Notes: generated by a model from the letters alone, not told the origin. Shown: positions 25,385-34,208, counted from the stretch's first letter. The stretch is DNA of 47,484 nt from Syntrophaceae bacterium (GCA_003139775.1 PLGI01000202.1:1-47484); one strand, 5' to 3'. Program-made: numbers and translations.

Positions 25385-26674
25385 CTAAATATGTTTGCTT
25401 ATTAAATCAGCATATCGGGCAGCAGCGCCTATATTGGCTAATATAACGGATTTACCCCTGTCACCCCGGCGCTGGAGTTCTTCGGGGTTTTTCAGTGCCT
25501 GAAAAATTTCTTGCAGTAATTCCTCCGCGCTTTTTATTGTCGTTCCGCAACCCACATCTTCCAGCAGAGCTTTTTCTTCGCTGAAATCATCCATTGAAGG
25601 GCCGTAAAAAATCACCTTGCCCCAGGCCGCCGCCTCTAAGATATTCTGTCCGCCTTTGGGAACCAGGCTTCCGCCGCAATAAACAATAGTCGCCAGAGAA
25701 TAAATCTTAAATAGTTCCCCGATTACATCAACAACGATGATTCGCTCATCTTTTCGCTTGCGCCCGTTATTTATATCCGTCAACGTCAGGACATCGTTAA
25801 AATTTGTCTGCTGTAAAAGGCCGAGAATATCCTTCGTTCTTTCAATATGCCGTGGTACAATGATGAGCTTAAATTCAGGATAATGCTTTAAGAGCTCCTG
25901 ATACACATTAATGATAATTTTTTCTTCACCCTCATGCGTGCTGCCCGCGACAAAAAATCTTTCATTCTTCCGCACGTTGAACCGGCGGGCAATTTCTTTC
26001 TGCAGGGCAGGCGCGGCCAGCGCCGCCAGCGCGTCATATTTCGCGTTTCCCAGCACTTTTATTTTTGCGGAATCCATGCCGATATTTTTCAGTCGTACCG
26101 CGTCAATCTCGGCAATCATTCCGGCGGCATTTAAATCATAGAGAATTATTTTCCAAAAAAACTTCGTCAACCGGTATTTGCGGTAAGAACGAGGAGAAAT
26201 CCGGCCGTTAACCATCAATGTTTTTATCCGGCGGGATTCGCATACTCGAAGAAAATTAGGCCAGAGTTCCGTTTCCACCAGCACAAAAACATCAGGCTTG
26301 GCTAATTTAACCATTTTACGCACAATATATGGAATATCCAGAGGAAAATAAATAAAAGCATCGGCTCCCTTGATAAACTTCCGCGCCATTTCCTGTCCAG
26401 TTTCCGTAGAAGTAGAAAAAATAATCTTCACTTCCGGTCTTTTCGTTTTTAAAGAAGCGACGATCGGCGCGGCGGCGGTGACCTCGCCTACGGAAACCGC
26501 ATGAATCCATACCCGCGGCCCATCTTTCAAATCAGCCAGTATTCTCGCCTGCCTTCCGCCCAGCTTCTGGACTAAGCTTTTGCGATATTTACCGGTAAAT
26601 ATTATTTTCAGCAAAAAATAGGGTAAAATAATAATTGCGGCTGCAAATAAAATAATATTGTATAAAATATACAT
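25385..26674 (-). CDS. waaA: 3-deoxy-D-manno-octulosonic acid (Kdo) transferase
   Basis: This family GT30 glycosyltransferase adds Kdo from CMP-Kdo to lipid A precursor at the inner membrane. Features are an N-terminal membrane anchor (YNIILFAAAIIILPYFLL), the acceptor motif WIHAVSVGEVTAA with the catalytic Glu, and LVETELWPNFL. In the C-terminal half are RHIERTKDI, YCGGSLVPKGGQNILEAAAWGK and the final GRG-like segment. ATG 26674 (MYILYNIIL) is chosen over an ATG at 26728 because the extra 18 residues derive partly from the repeat next door. That gives 429 residues, the usual size. It shows the cell makes LPS. Confidence 0.92.
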   Translation of the reverse strand: MYILYNIILFAAAIIILPYFLLKIIFTGKYRKSLVQKLGGRQARILADLKDGPRVWIHAVSVGEVTAAAPIVASLKTKRPEVKIIFSTSTETGQEMARKFIKGADAFIYFPLDIPYIVRKMVKLAKPDVFVLVETELWPNFLRVCESRRIKTLMVNGRISPRSYRKYRLTKFFWKIILYDLNAAGMIAEIDAVRLKNIGMDSAKIKVLGNAKYDALAALAAPALQKEIARRFNVRKNERFFVAGSTHEGEEKIIINVYQELLKHYPEFKLIIVPRHIERTKDILGLLQQTNFNDVLTLTDINNGRKRKDERIIVVDVIGELFKIYSLATIVYCGGSLVPKGGQNILEAAAWGKVIFYGPSMDDFSEEKALLEDVGCGTTIKSAEELLQEIFQALKNPEELQRRGDRGKSVILANIGAAARYADLISKHI

Positions 26675-26715
26675 GTGACTATCTTTAGATTTTTCTGCTT
26701 TAGTGTCAAGAAAAT

Positions 26716-27098
26716 TAATGAGTCCCAAGTTTCAGAAGCGAAGCGCGCTGAAACTTGTTGGACGAATTATCCCGGGAGCATAGCGATCGTGACTCTCGCT
26801 GACTATAGGAAGCGCAAGAAGTAGTGAGACTCGCTGAAAACGAACGTAGTGAAGTTTGAAGAGTAAGTCGAACTATCCAATAGTCGAAAGGCTATTGGAA
26901 ACAATTCCGCCAACATAGTTGGCAGGGACGTGGGATTTGAGATCCAAGCTTCAGAAGCGAAGCATATTAAGATTTGTTGGTCGAATTAATGACATTCGCT
27001 GATAATGAGTGAAACGAAATTTGAAGCGCAAATGGAATTATCTCGTTTTCAAAGCAAATAGGGATATCCCGCATAGCAATTCGTATAAATACCCGTGA
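26716..27098 (+). repeat. Modular hairpin repeat, locus 4 (longest)
   Basis: The first module, TTAATGAGTCC, has stem CAAGTTTCAG (26726-26735) paired to CTGAAACTTG (26748-26757). A second is CGCTGAAAAC-[GAACGTAGTGAA]-GTTTGAAGAG. Then come hairpins CCAATAG/CTATTGG and GCCAAC/TTGGC, a decayed module around CAAGCTTCAG, and a final module starting TTAATGACATTC. It ends with ATACCCGTGATT, where the rpe -35 box begins. It fills the divergent waaA-rpe gap. Confidence 0.85.
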
Positions 27099-27127
27099 TT
27101 GACAACGGCTGCACTTTAGTATATTTA
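27099..27127 (+). promoter_or_regulatory. Candidate rpe promoter at the repeat edge
   Basis: TTGACA (27099-27104) overlaps the repeat terminus GTGATT by two bases. Downstream, TATATT (27120-27125, 15-base spacer) or TATTTA (27122-27127, 17-base spacer) could be the -10. It lies 33-40 bases before the ATG. Confidence 0.5.
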
Positions 27128-27159
27128 ATTTCATAAGTAAACTGGGGAGAAAATAGTCA

Positions 27160-27819
27160 ATGAAAATAATTGCCCCATCGATCCTTTCCGCCGACGGCGG
27201 CAGACTGAGCGAGGAAATCGCCACCGTGGAAAAAGCCGGCGCCGACTGGATTCATATTGATGTAATGGACGGCCATTTTGTCCCCAATATCACCATAGGG
27301 CCGGCCATAATATCGACCTTAAGAAAAACAACAAAACTTCCTTTTGACGTACACCTGATGATTGAAAATCCCGAAAGGTATATTGAATCTTTTGCCCAAG
27401 CCGGCGCCGATATTATTACTGTTCATGTGGAAGCTACAAATCATCTCCATCGAACAATTGACATGATTAAGAAGTTAGGCCGAGAAGCCGGCGTTTCATT
27501 AAATCCGGCAACGCCATTGACACAAATTGAAGAAATTATTCCCTATATTGATCTTTTGCTGATTATGACCGTTAATCCCGGATTTGGCGGCCAACAGTTT
27601 ATTAAAACCTCTTTGTCGAAAATTGCCAAAGCGAACAAAATGTTGACAGGATTGTCGCGTAAACCTTTACTGGAAGTTGACGGGGGGGTGAATCTGAAAA
27701 ATATCGGCGACATCGCCAAGGCCGGAGCCGATGTCATTGTCGCCGGCGCCGCGATTTTCGGCAGCGACGATTATCAAAAAACAATCGCCACAATGAAACT
27801 TGCCGCCAATAACAATTAA
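27160..27819 (+). CDS. rpe: Ribulose-phosphate 3-epimerase
   Basis: This 219-residue TIM-barrel enzyme interconverts ribulose 5-phosphate and xylulose 5-phosphate in the pentose phosphate pathway. It shows APSILSADGGRL, the metal and catalytic segment HIDVMDGHFVPN, FDVHLMIENPERY, MTVNPGFGGQQFI and the phosphate-binding end EVDGGVNLKNI with GAAIFG. Length and motifs are exactly those of Rpe. GGGGAG lies 11 bases before the ATG. It is a single-gene transcript, with the repeat on one side and a shared terminator on the other. Confidence 0.96.
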   Translation: MKIIAPSILSADGGRLSEEIATVEKAGADWIHIDVMDGHFVPNITIGPAIISTLRKTTKLPFDVHLMIENPERYIESFAQAGADIITVHVEATNHLHRTIDMIKKLGREAGVSLNPATPLTQIEEIIPYIDLLLIMTVNPGFGGQQFIKTSLSKIAKANKMLTGLSRKPLLEVDGGVNLKNIGDIAKAGADVIVAGAAIFGSDDYQKTIATMKLAANNN

Positions 27820-27841
27820 CGCTGGATTTTACTCGCAAATA

Positions 27842-27876
27842 AAAACGGGTTTTCTTTGCCAAAGAAAACCCGTGAA
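27842..27876. terminator. Bidirectional terminator between rpe and the glycosyltransferase
   Basis: ACGGGTTTTCTTT (27845-27857) and AAAGAAAACCCGT (27861-27873) are perfect complements with a 3-base loop. The T run is best on the minus strand, so it mainly ends the glycosyltransferase transcript; a later T run helps rpe. Confidence 0.85.
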
Positions 27877-27900
27877 ACATTTTTGCCTATCAACCGCGTA

Positions 27901-28650
27901 TCACTGGGCGGGGAACAGGACAGACTTTATTAAGTTCATTTTAGCCAGGCGAAAAGCACACGCTGTTTTCAGGCAGCCGACACCGTATTCAATGCTTCGG
28001 CCAAAATTAATAGATGACGCTTCGGCAAAATATTTTGTCGGACAACTTACTTCAGCGACAGTATAACCAAACCAAATAATTTGAGCCATCATCTGATTAT
28101 CGAAAACAAAGTCATCGGAATTATTTTTCAAGGGCAATCGCAGTAAAAGTTCACGGGAAAACGCGCGGTATCCGGTATGATATTCAGAGAGTTTCGCTCC
28201 GATTAAAACATTTTCCACAAAAGTCAAAAAGCGGTTAGCAATATATTTCCACGGCGGCATGCCGCCTTTTAGGGCATAGCCGCCGAGGATGCGGGAACCG
28301 AGTACGCAATGGTAAAGACCATTGCTGATTAAAGAAGCCATCGCCGGAATCAGCTTGGGCGTATATTGGTAATCGGGATGCACCATGATTACAATATCCG
28401 CATTTTCTTCCAGGGCCAGCCGGTAACAGGTTTTCTGGTTCCCCCCATAGCCGAGATTGTGTTCATGAACAAAAACTTTTGTCCGGGGAAGGCTCGCCGC
28501 TACTTTCGCTGTATTATCAGGACTGGCGTCATCGACAAGAATAACCACATCAACAATGCCCTGAGCCATAACCTCCTCGTATGTTTTGAGGAGGGTGTTC
28601 TCGGCATTATAAGCCGGCATGACTACTACCACTTTTTTATTCTGAAACAT
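27901..28650 (-). CDS. Family 2 glycosyltransferase (dolichol-phosphate mannosyltransferase-like)
   Basis: This 249-residue GT-A fold enzyme transfers a sugar from a nucleotide sugar, probably to a lipid or polysaccharide at the inner membrane face. VVVVMPAYNAENTL opens the fold, VDDASPDNT gives the nucleotide-binding aspartates (about 40-46), and MVHPDYQYTPKLIPAM is the acceptor-side region. AYRAFSREL-like GYRAFSRELLLRLP is typical of the DPMS/Gtf2 branch. No C-terminal membrane helices are seen, unlike ArnC-type enzymes. It is followed by a strong terminator and lies downstream of the flavin oxidoreductase gene. The product cannot be named. Confidence 0.88.
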   Translation of the reverse strand: MFQNKKVVVVMPAYNAENTLLKTYEEVMAQGIVDVVILVDDASPDNTAKVAASLPRTKVFVHEHNLGYGGNQKTCYRLALEENADIVIMVHPDYQYTPKLIPAMASLISNGLYHCVLGSRILGGYALKGGMPPWKYIANRFLTFVENVLIGAKLSEYHTGYRAFSRELLLRLPLKNNSDDFVFDNQMMAQIIWFGYTVAEVSCPTKYFAEASSINFGRSIEYGVGCLKTACAFRLAKMNLIKSVLFPAQ

Positions 28651-28670
28651 ATTTTATCCGGCTGGGCTGT

Positions 28671-29708
28671 TTACGAAAAATGAGCGTCAAGTTTTTGCTG
28701 CTGCTTCTTTGCTTCCGCCACCATTCTTTCCATCAGTTCGGCAACCGTTGGCTCATCATGAAGCAGGCCCATAACCTGTCCCACGGGAAGCACGCCCTGT
28801 TTCAAATCGCCGTCTTCCGTCGCTGTTTTTATCGCGTGGAAACCGTTGGCCATAAAGGCCAGCTGCCTGGCGTTTTTCCAGCCGGACAACAGAACTCCCA
28901 CAAATAGTTTAAAGAATGGCATCTTTAATTGTTTGGCAATATCCTGCGCGTTGAAAAAAGCCGCCGGCAGATTCAAACCCTTCTTGATGGCTCTTTCTGC
29001 GGCGTCCGTCTTCATGATACGGCAGAGGAGTCCGTCAAATCTATCCGAATACAAAGTATCTTCCACGTCTTTTTCCATGGATAGTTTTTTATAGATACTA
29101 TGCAGGGGACTTTCCTTGGTCGTCATAAAACGGGTGCCCATCGCTATGCCTTCCGCACCCAGAACCAGCGCCGCCGCGAGGCCGCGTCCGTCGCCGAAAC
29201 CGCCGGTGGCAATAACGGGAATTTTCACCGCATCGACTAAAGAAGGAACAAGCACCAGAGAAGTAACGTGCTCACCATGCGCCGCGGCTTCGTGGCCGGT
29301 GGCGATGACGCCGTCACAGCCGTAATCCTCGGCCCGTTTGGCGTGACGGGCATTGACCACGGTCGCAATAACCTTGCCTCCGTAGGCATGCGCCTGCTTT
29401 ACGATCCAGTCGCCTTTGCCCAAAGAAAAATTGATTACCGGTACTTTTTCTTCCAATAAAACTTTGGCATTTTCGGCCGCGCCCGGGAAAAGAAGCGTGG
29501 CATTGGCTCCAAAGGGTTTATCTGTAAGACTCCGGATTTCTTTGATTGCCTGACGCGTTTGCTCGGCGTTAAAAGGACCGGTTGCTAAAATTCCCAAACC
29601 TCCGGCGTTGGAAACAGCTGCAACCATCTTCGGTACGCTGATCCAGCTCATGCCTGATAAAATAATGGGATACTTAATGCCGAAAAGTTCTGTAATTCTG
29701 GTTTTCAT
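28671..29708 (-). CDS. Nitronate monooxygenase / 2-nitropropane dioxygenase-family flavoprotein
   Basis: This 345-residue FMN-binding TIM-barrel protein resembles both nitronate monooxygenases and FabK enoyl-ACP reductases. Seen motifs are KYPIILSGMSWIS, SNAGGLGILATGPF, DGVIATGHEAAAHG with the usual histidine, VPVIATGGFGDGRGLAAAL and GAEGIAMGTRF. Given hbd directly upstream on the same strand, a role in acyl-CoA or acyl-ACP metabolism is as plausible as nitronate detoxification. It is spaced about 60 bases from hbd, so they are probably co-transcribed. Confidence 0.85.
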   Translation of the reverse strand: MKTRITELFGIKYPIILSGMSWISVPKMVAAVSNAGGLGILATGPFNAEQTRQAIKEIRSLTDKPFGANATLLFPGAAENAKVLLEEKVPVINFSLGKGDWIVKQAHAYGGKVIATVVNARHAKRAEDYGCDGVIATGHEAAAHGEHVTSLVLVPSLVDAVKIPVIATGGFGDGRGLAAALVLGAEGIAMGTRFMTTKESPLHSIYKKLSMEKDVEDTLYSDRFDGLLCRIMKTDAAERAIKKGLNLPAAFFNAQDIAKQLKMPFFKLFVGVLLSGWKNARQLAFMANGFHAIKTATEDGDLKQGVLPVGQVMGLLHDEPTVAELMERMVAEAKKQQQKLDAHFS

Positions 29709-29768
29709 AAATAAAAATTCTCCAAAAAAATTTTTAGTATAAATTATAAGCCGTAAATTCTCCGGCCC

Positions 29769-30626
29769 TTATTTTTTGCTGTAGTCGTATACACCGCGGC
29801 CTGATTTGCGCCCAAAATTCCCCGCCCGAACAAGCTTTCTCAAAAGAGGCGCGGGGCGGTATTTGTCGCCCAGTTCTCTGTACATATCATCCATGATTCG
29901 CAATAGAGTATCAAGGCCAACCAGATCAGCCAGCGCCAAAGGCCCGATGGGATGATTGCAGCCCAGCATCATGCCCTTGTCGATATCCTCGGCGGAGGCC
30001 AGACCTTGATCCAGCACGTAAAAAGCTTCGTTGAGCATCACGCAGAGAATACGGTTGACGACGAACGCTGGAGCTTCCTTCACGATAATAACTTCTTTGC
30101 CGATTTTTTTGCCCCAGGCCTTGGCTGTTTCCAGCGTCTCAGCGGAGGTCTGATAACAGCAGATTATTTCCAGAAGTTTCATAACGGGAACAGGATTGAA
30201 GAAATGAGTGCCGATAACCTTTTCCGGCCTTTTGGTCACGGAAGCCATTTCCGTGATGCTCAGCCCGGAAGTATTGGTAAAGAACAGACAATGTTTGGGA
30301 ACAATCTCTTCGAGTTCCGCGTAAACCTTTTTCTTCACATCCATAACTTCAATAACAACTTCGACCACTATGTCCGCACCGGTTGCCGCTTCTTTTAAAT
30401 CCAGAGTGGGCTTGATGCGGCCAAGAATGGCATCCATTTGATCTTTTGTAATTTTGCCTTTTTCCACATCGCGGTTAAGATTTTTCTTAATCGAGTTCAT
30501 CCCACCGTCAACAAAGCGCTGTTCGATATCACGCATGGTTACTTCATAACCTGCCTGAGCGCAAACCTGAGCGATTCCGCTGCCCATTAAACCGGCGCCC
30601 AACACACAAACTTTCTTGATTTCCAT
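29769..30626 (-). CDS. hbd: 3-hydroxybutyryl-CoA dehydrogenase
   Basis: This 285-residue NAD-dependent enzyme converts (S)-3-hydroxyacyl-CoA to 3-oxoacyl-CoA, the third step of beta-oxidation. The Rossmann motif [11 protein letters not shown] is at about 10-20. [14 protein letters not shown] carries the catalytic His, and GFVNRILC-like [33 protein letters not shown] and [11 protein letters not shown] complete the family pattern. ATG 30626 is chosen because AGGGGA lies about 8 bases upstream; an upstream GTG at 30632 is too close to it. The size matches the short, single-function Hbd/PaaH type rather than fused FadB. It complements the hydratase and ETF genes further left. Confidence 0.94.
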   Translation of the reverse strand: MEIKKVCVLGAGLMGSGIAQVCAQAGYEVTMRDIEQRFVDGGMNSIKKNLNRDVEKGKITKDQMDAILGRIKPTLDLKEAATGADIVVEVVIEVMDVKKKVYAELEEIVPKHCLFFTNTSGLSITEMASVTKRPEKVIGTHFFNPVPVMKLLEIICCYQTSAETLETAKAWGKKIGKEVIIVKEAPAFVVNRILCVMLNEAFYVLDQGLASAEDIDKGMMLGCNHPIGPLALADLVGLDTLLRIMDDMYRELGDKYRPAPLLRKLVRAGNFGRKSGRGVYDYSKK

Positions 30627-30639
30627 TTTCACTTCCCCT

Positions 30640-30887
30640 TTATTTGTATTTGATTGGATAAAATTAGCTTATCCTATTATGTTTCAACATCTATATTTCG
30701 TTTGGAGGCTAACAAACTATATGCGCCAAAGTCAAGGGAAAACCCCCGACAGAAAAAACGGCAGAATTTTATTGAACAAGTGGCTCGTATATGTAATTAT
30801 ACCACATCGATGTGAAGCTGCCGCCTGTTCGGCGTCACTTCCCGGACCGGAAAGGTAACGCCTGCAAGGTGGTAACTTACAAGCGGG
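30640..30887. other. Intergenic region with GC-rich foldable segment
   Basis: An AT-rich first half holds the hbd upstream region. From about 30800 to 30890 it becomes GC-rich and can fold: CATCGATG palindrome, GCCG/CGGC, and GGCGT-CACTTCC with GGAAAGGT-ACGCC (about 30831-30863). It directly precedes the NYN gene. It may be a leader structure or small RNA, but it matches no RNA family I recognise. Confidence 0.35.
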
Positions 30888-31418
30888 GTGGTGTTCTTGC
30901 TTATTTTAATTGACGGCTATAATTTGATCCGGCAATCCGATATCTTGCGGAATTATGAACGGCAAAGTCTCGAAGCAGGACGCCGGGCATTGATATCTAA
31001 ACTTATTGAATACGAAAAAAGAAGGGGACACAAAATTACCGTTGTTTTCGATGGTTGGAAAAACGGTCCAGCAGATGAAGAACGCGATCGGGCCGGAAAA
31101 ATTAATATTATTTATTCACGCCACGGTGAAAAAGCTGATGACGTCATAAAACGGATAGCGGCTCATACTGCGGAAGATACCCTCGTGGTTTCTTCCGATC
31201 GCGAAATAGTCTCCTACATCACCCGGTGCGGCAAGACAGCTCTGACATCCGTAGAATTTGAAGTAATTATGAATAAAGTTATTTCTCCATCGTTTGAAGG
31301 CAATTCTGCGGCAGAGAAACAAGATGAGAATCCTGATCGTCAATCCAAAAAGAAGGGCCCGGCAAGAAGACTGCCGCGGGCTAAAAGGCAGGCGCAAACC
31401 AGGATAAAAAAGCTCTGA
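30888..31418 (+). CDS. NYN-domain (YacP-like) RNA-binding/nuclease protein
   Basis: This 176-residue protein is a YacP/DUF901-type NYN (PIN-like) domain. LLILIDGYNLIR, GHKITVVFDGW, EKADDVIKRIA and TLVVSSDREIVSYITRCG give the acidic residues expected to bind metal for RNA cleavage. Residues 145-176 are a Lys/Arg-rich tail (KKKGPARRLPRAKRQAQTRIKK), likely an RNA-binding extension. GTG 30888 or GTG 30891 are both possible starts, and TTG 30897 would also preserve the domain; the ribosome-binding site (GCGGGG) is weak. Relatives include ribosome-dependent mRNA endonucleases (Rae1), but the activity here is not proven. Confidence 0.8.
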   Translation: MVFLLILIDGYNLIRQSDILRNYERQSLEAGRRALISKLIEYEKRRGHKITVVFDGWKNGPADEERDRAGKINIIYSRHGEKADDVIKRIAAHTAEDTLVVSSDREIVSYITRCGKTALTSVEFEVIMNKVISPSFEGNSAAEKQDENPDRQSKKKGPARRLPRAKRQAQTRIKKL

Positions 31419-31625
31419 TGTCCCCCGCTGGCTGGGGTAGGGGGTGGACGTGTTATTGCAGATGTAATGTTCAGCGAAATTTCGGGCTGGAAATTTTTTA
31501 TCCACCTCCGTCACTGGTGTGACACCTCTCGTAAATCCTCCCGACTTCGCGCCAGCGGAGGATATAGGCGCAGTCAATTCCCATCAATTTAATTTATAAG
31601 AAGCATACAAAAGTAAAGGCCGCTG
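31419..31625. other. Intergenic region after the NYN gene
   Basis: Noncoding. It contains short GC-rich inverted pieces (for example around CCCCGCTGGCTGGGG at 31424) and a CTCCGTCACTGGTGTGAC stretch, but no complete terminator and no recognisable gene. The modular repeat begins at its right edge. Confidence 0.4.
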
Positions 31626-31762
31626 GAATCACGGGTACAATACCCCAAAACAAGCTTTGGGGTATTGTACCCTCCGCTCCGCGGGATTGTTCAACTTACC
31701 AATTCCGCTGCGTCGCAGATGACCTTTAGGTTACTACGCTTTCGGAATTGGAGTTTCAACAA
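31626..31762 (-). repeat. Modular hairpin repeat, locus 5 (inverted)
   Basis: Reverse orientation. The outer edge GAATCACGGGTAC opens a 17-bp perfect hairpin: GGGTACAATACCCCAAA pairs with its exact complement around ACAAGC. Next, CCAATTCCG (31699-31707) pairs with CGGAATTGG (31743-31751); the loop carries AACCTAAAGGTCA in the minus sense. It ends GAGTTTCAAC. It lies upstream of the Ig-like lipoprotein. Confidence 0.85.
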
Positions 31763-31848
31763 TAAAAAAAGGTTGAAAACTAATAATATTTCCTGTAAAA
31801 TACCTATATTAGAAAAAAATCATTTGTACCTCGGAAAAGGAGAGTAAA

Positions 31849-33849
31849 ATGACAAAATCAATCAATATTAAATTTTCGCAGCCATTATTGCTGCTGATTT
31901 TTTTTATTCTATTTTGTTGTCTTAGCGGATGCGGCGGCAGTAAAGATACTGATACTGGTACAACTCCAACAACCCCCACAGCCGCTTCGCTTGATCTTTT
32001 AGCTTCACCCCCGACAGTAAAGTCTGACGGCTCAACATCTTCAACAATCACCATCACCGCAAAAAATTCCTCCAATGCCGCGTTATCCGGCATAGATATA
32101 ACAATGAGCGCCGATACCGGTAATCTAAGCGCGGCGACTGTCACTACCGGTACCGATGGTACGGCAACTTTAACGTTTTCGTCCGGCGGCGGCACGAATG
32201 GCCCGATTAACCGTACAGCAACTATCACGGCAACATCCGGATCGGTATCGTCGCAGATTCCCATCGAGGTTACAGGATCAACAGTAACTATATCATCAAG
32301 CGGAACAACTCTCACCAATGCCGGCACTAATCCGATAACCTTAACTGTCACCGCCCTGAACGCGGGAGGTTTTGGAATTGACGGCGCGGCGGTTACCCTG
32401 ACTCAGTCTGGCACCGGCGCTGTCAACATCGCCTTATCATCGGGAACAACCAATTCCAGCGGCGTTTTCAAAACCACAGTAACGGGTGTAACGGCAGGCA
32501 CTGTAACCATTATCGCCAGAGCTTTGGGTGCGTCAGCTTCAACTGCTCTGACAGTGGACACAGTTGCCGCAACTTTTGCCATTGACCAGCAAACGCTGTG
32601 CAATCCCGGGTGCGCCGTTGTCACCGGCAACCCTAACCCTACTGCCATGGAAATCGGCAACACCCTGCAAATTAGAGTAAACGTTCCTACTCCCGGTTCA
32701 TCCGTAACATTTGCCACTACGCTGGGAACTTGGGTGGGCGGAACGTCTACAATACCGGTAATATCAGGGGCAACAAGTGCAACTGCTACCTTACAAACAA
32801 CCAGCGCCGGCATTGCCAATGTGCAGGTATACCTCACGGGCAACCAGACAATCAAGGCCACTCTCACTGTGGCCATGTCTTCGGGGGCTGCCGCATACAG
32901 TATCATTCTTCAGGCAACACCCACAGTGGTATCTATGAACACTGGCACCTCGATTATCACCGCCACAGTGCGTGATTCATTAGGTTTCGTCGTGGCCAAT
33001 GCGCCGGTCTCGTTTTCCATGATTAATCCCACCGGCGGCGGTGAAACAATCCTGCCGGCGGTGGTACTGACCGCCAGCAATGGACAGGCAAGCACAGTAT
33101 TCACAGCAGGGTCACTGCCTTCCTACGATGCGGGAGGAGTTAAAATCCATGCGGCGGTAGTCGGCACAACAGTGGAAAGCGGAGTGTCGCCTTCCGGAAG
33201 TAACGCGGCAGTGGTTATTGGCGGTGTGCCTGGTTCAATCGCGTTTGGTATGGCGACCGTTCTCGGCGTTAACGATAACGCGACACAATACATCCAGGCA
33301 ATGTCCGTTCTGGTCGCCGATATCAACGGCAATCCGGTTCCGGCAGGAACGGTGGTCAGCCTGAACGTCTGGCCAATAGCATGGAGCACGGGTGGTAATT
33401 GTATGGCTGACGGCGATGGTTGCACGTGGGACTGCAGCGTGACTCCCTGTACATGCACCATCGCGGGTAACTATGGAACCTATCTGAACGAAGATCTCAA
33501 TGAAAACCTGATTCTTGATCCCGGCGAGGATGGCTACAGACATTATTATTACGGCACGTTACCCGCGGCGTCTACACCATCACCGAATACGACCGGCAAG
33601 CTTATTCCACCCAATTCGGCCGGCGGCACTTTGCCTACAACAGTGATAACCGACGCAAACGGCGTGGCAGACTTCAACCTTACCTATCCCAAGACCAGCG
33701 CCATCTGGATAGTGGTAAGAGTACGAGCCAGTACGATTGTGCAGGGCTCTGAAACGGTCGCACAGATAATTTTCCGTCTGCCCGCGCTGGCCTCTGATGT
33801 CGGTGTCGGAACTGCTTGCCTGCTGATGCCTTCACCCTATTATTGGTAA
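31849..33849 (+). CDS. Large Ig-like (Big_1/invasin-type) lipoprotein
   Basis: This 666-residue protein starts with a lipoprotein signal (LLLLIFFILFCCLSGC; lipidated Cys at about 28), then a Thr/Pro linker. At least four bacterial Ig-like repeats follow between about residues 45 and 460. Each has the pattern of a VKSDGSTSSTITITAKNSS-like start and a G-x-ATLTF-type end. Near 520-545 is a Cys-rich patch (CMADGDGCTWDC, CTC), followed by an acidic DLNENLILDPGEDG segment resembling a calcium-binding loop. It is probably anchored in the outer membrane and exposed, acting in adhesion or surface architecture. GGAGAG precedes the ATG; a terminator follows. Repeat loci flank it on both sides. Ligand unknown. 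Confidence 0.85.
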   Translation: MTKSINIKFSQPLLLLIFFILFCCLSGCGGSKDTDTGTTPTTPTAASLDLLASPPTVKSDGSTSSTITITAKNSSNAALSGIDITMSADTGNLSAATVTTGTDGTATLTFSSGGGTNGPINRTATITATSGSVSSQIPIEVTGSTVTISSSGTTLTNAGTNPITLTVTALNAGGFGIDGAAVTLTQSGTGAVNIALSSGTTNSSGVFKTTVTGVTAGTVTIIARALGASASTALTVDTVAATFAIDQQTLCNPGCAVVTGNPNPTAMEIGNTLQIRVNVPTPGSSVTFATTLGTWVGGTSTIPVISGATSATATLQTTSAGIANVQVYLTGNQTIKATLTVAMSSGAAAYSIILQATPTVVSMNTGTSIITATVRDSLGFVVANAPVSFSMINPTGGGETILPAVVLTASNGQASTVFTAGSLPSYDAGGVKIHAAVVGTTVESGVSPSGSNAAVVIGGVPGSIAFGMATVLGVNDNATQYIQAMSVLVADINGNPVPAGTVVSLNVWPIAWSTGGNCMADGDGCTWDCSVTPCTCTIAGNYGTYLNEDLNENLILDPGEDGYRHYYYGTLPAASTPSPNTTGKLIPPNSAGGTLPTTVITDANGVADFNLTYPKTSAIWIVVRVRASTIVQGSETVAQIIFRLPALASDVGVGTACLLMPSPYYW

Positions 33850-33867
33850 ATTTATAAAGTAATTTTA

Positions 33868-33904
33868 GAAAAGCCGACTCTGATTCAGAGCCGGCTTTTC
33901 CTTT
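33868..33904 (+). terminator. Intrinsic terminator of the lipoprotein gene
   Basis: GAAAAGCCGACTCTG pairs with CAGAGCCGGCTTTTC with one A-C mismatch and a 3-base loop. A broken T run follows, and repeat locus 6 starts within it. Confidence 0.85.
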
Positions 33905-34193
33905 AATGAGACTCGCTGAAAACGAACGTAGCGAATTATCCCTACCACCTGAAGGTGGTGGGATAATTCGCTCTTAGATTTTCCGGTCACTACGTTTCGG
34001 AAAATCAAGGCTCATTAAAGCGTTAGTCGAACTAATGAAACTCAAATATTACAAGCATAGCGAAGCAATATTTGTTAGTTGTAATGAGGCTTAAACTTCA
34101 AAAGCAAAGCGCATTGAAGTTTTTTAGCCGAATTATCCAATAACCGAAAGGCTATTGGAAACAATCCCGCCAACGTGGTTGGCAGGGATGCGG
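33903..34193 (+). repeat. Modular hairpin repeat, locus 6
   Basis: Starts TTAATGAGACTCGCTGAAAA as a truncated module. It continues with hairpin CTACCACCT/AGGTGGTGG, inverted stem GATTTTCCG (33977-33985) with CGGAAAATC (33998-34006), and stem CAAATATT (34043-34050) with AATATTTG (34067-34074). Then come AAACTTCA (34093-34100) with TGAAGTTT (34115-34122), CCAATAACC/GGCTATTGG, and GCCAAC/TTGGC. It lies between convergent genes. Confidence 0.85.
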
Positions 34194-34208
34194 AAGATAT
34201 TAGGTCAA

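Noticed and set aside
30800-30890. Possible SRP (4.5S) RNA because of CCGGACCGGAAAGG
   Set aside because: The conserved apical sequence and the following AGCAGC of SRP RNA are absent and the fold does not match; kept only as an unassigned foldable region.
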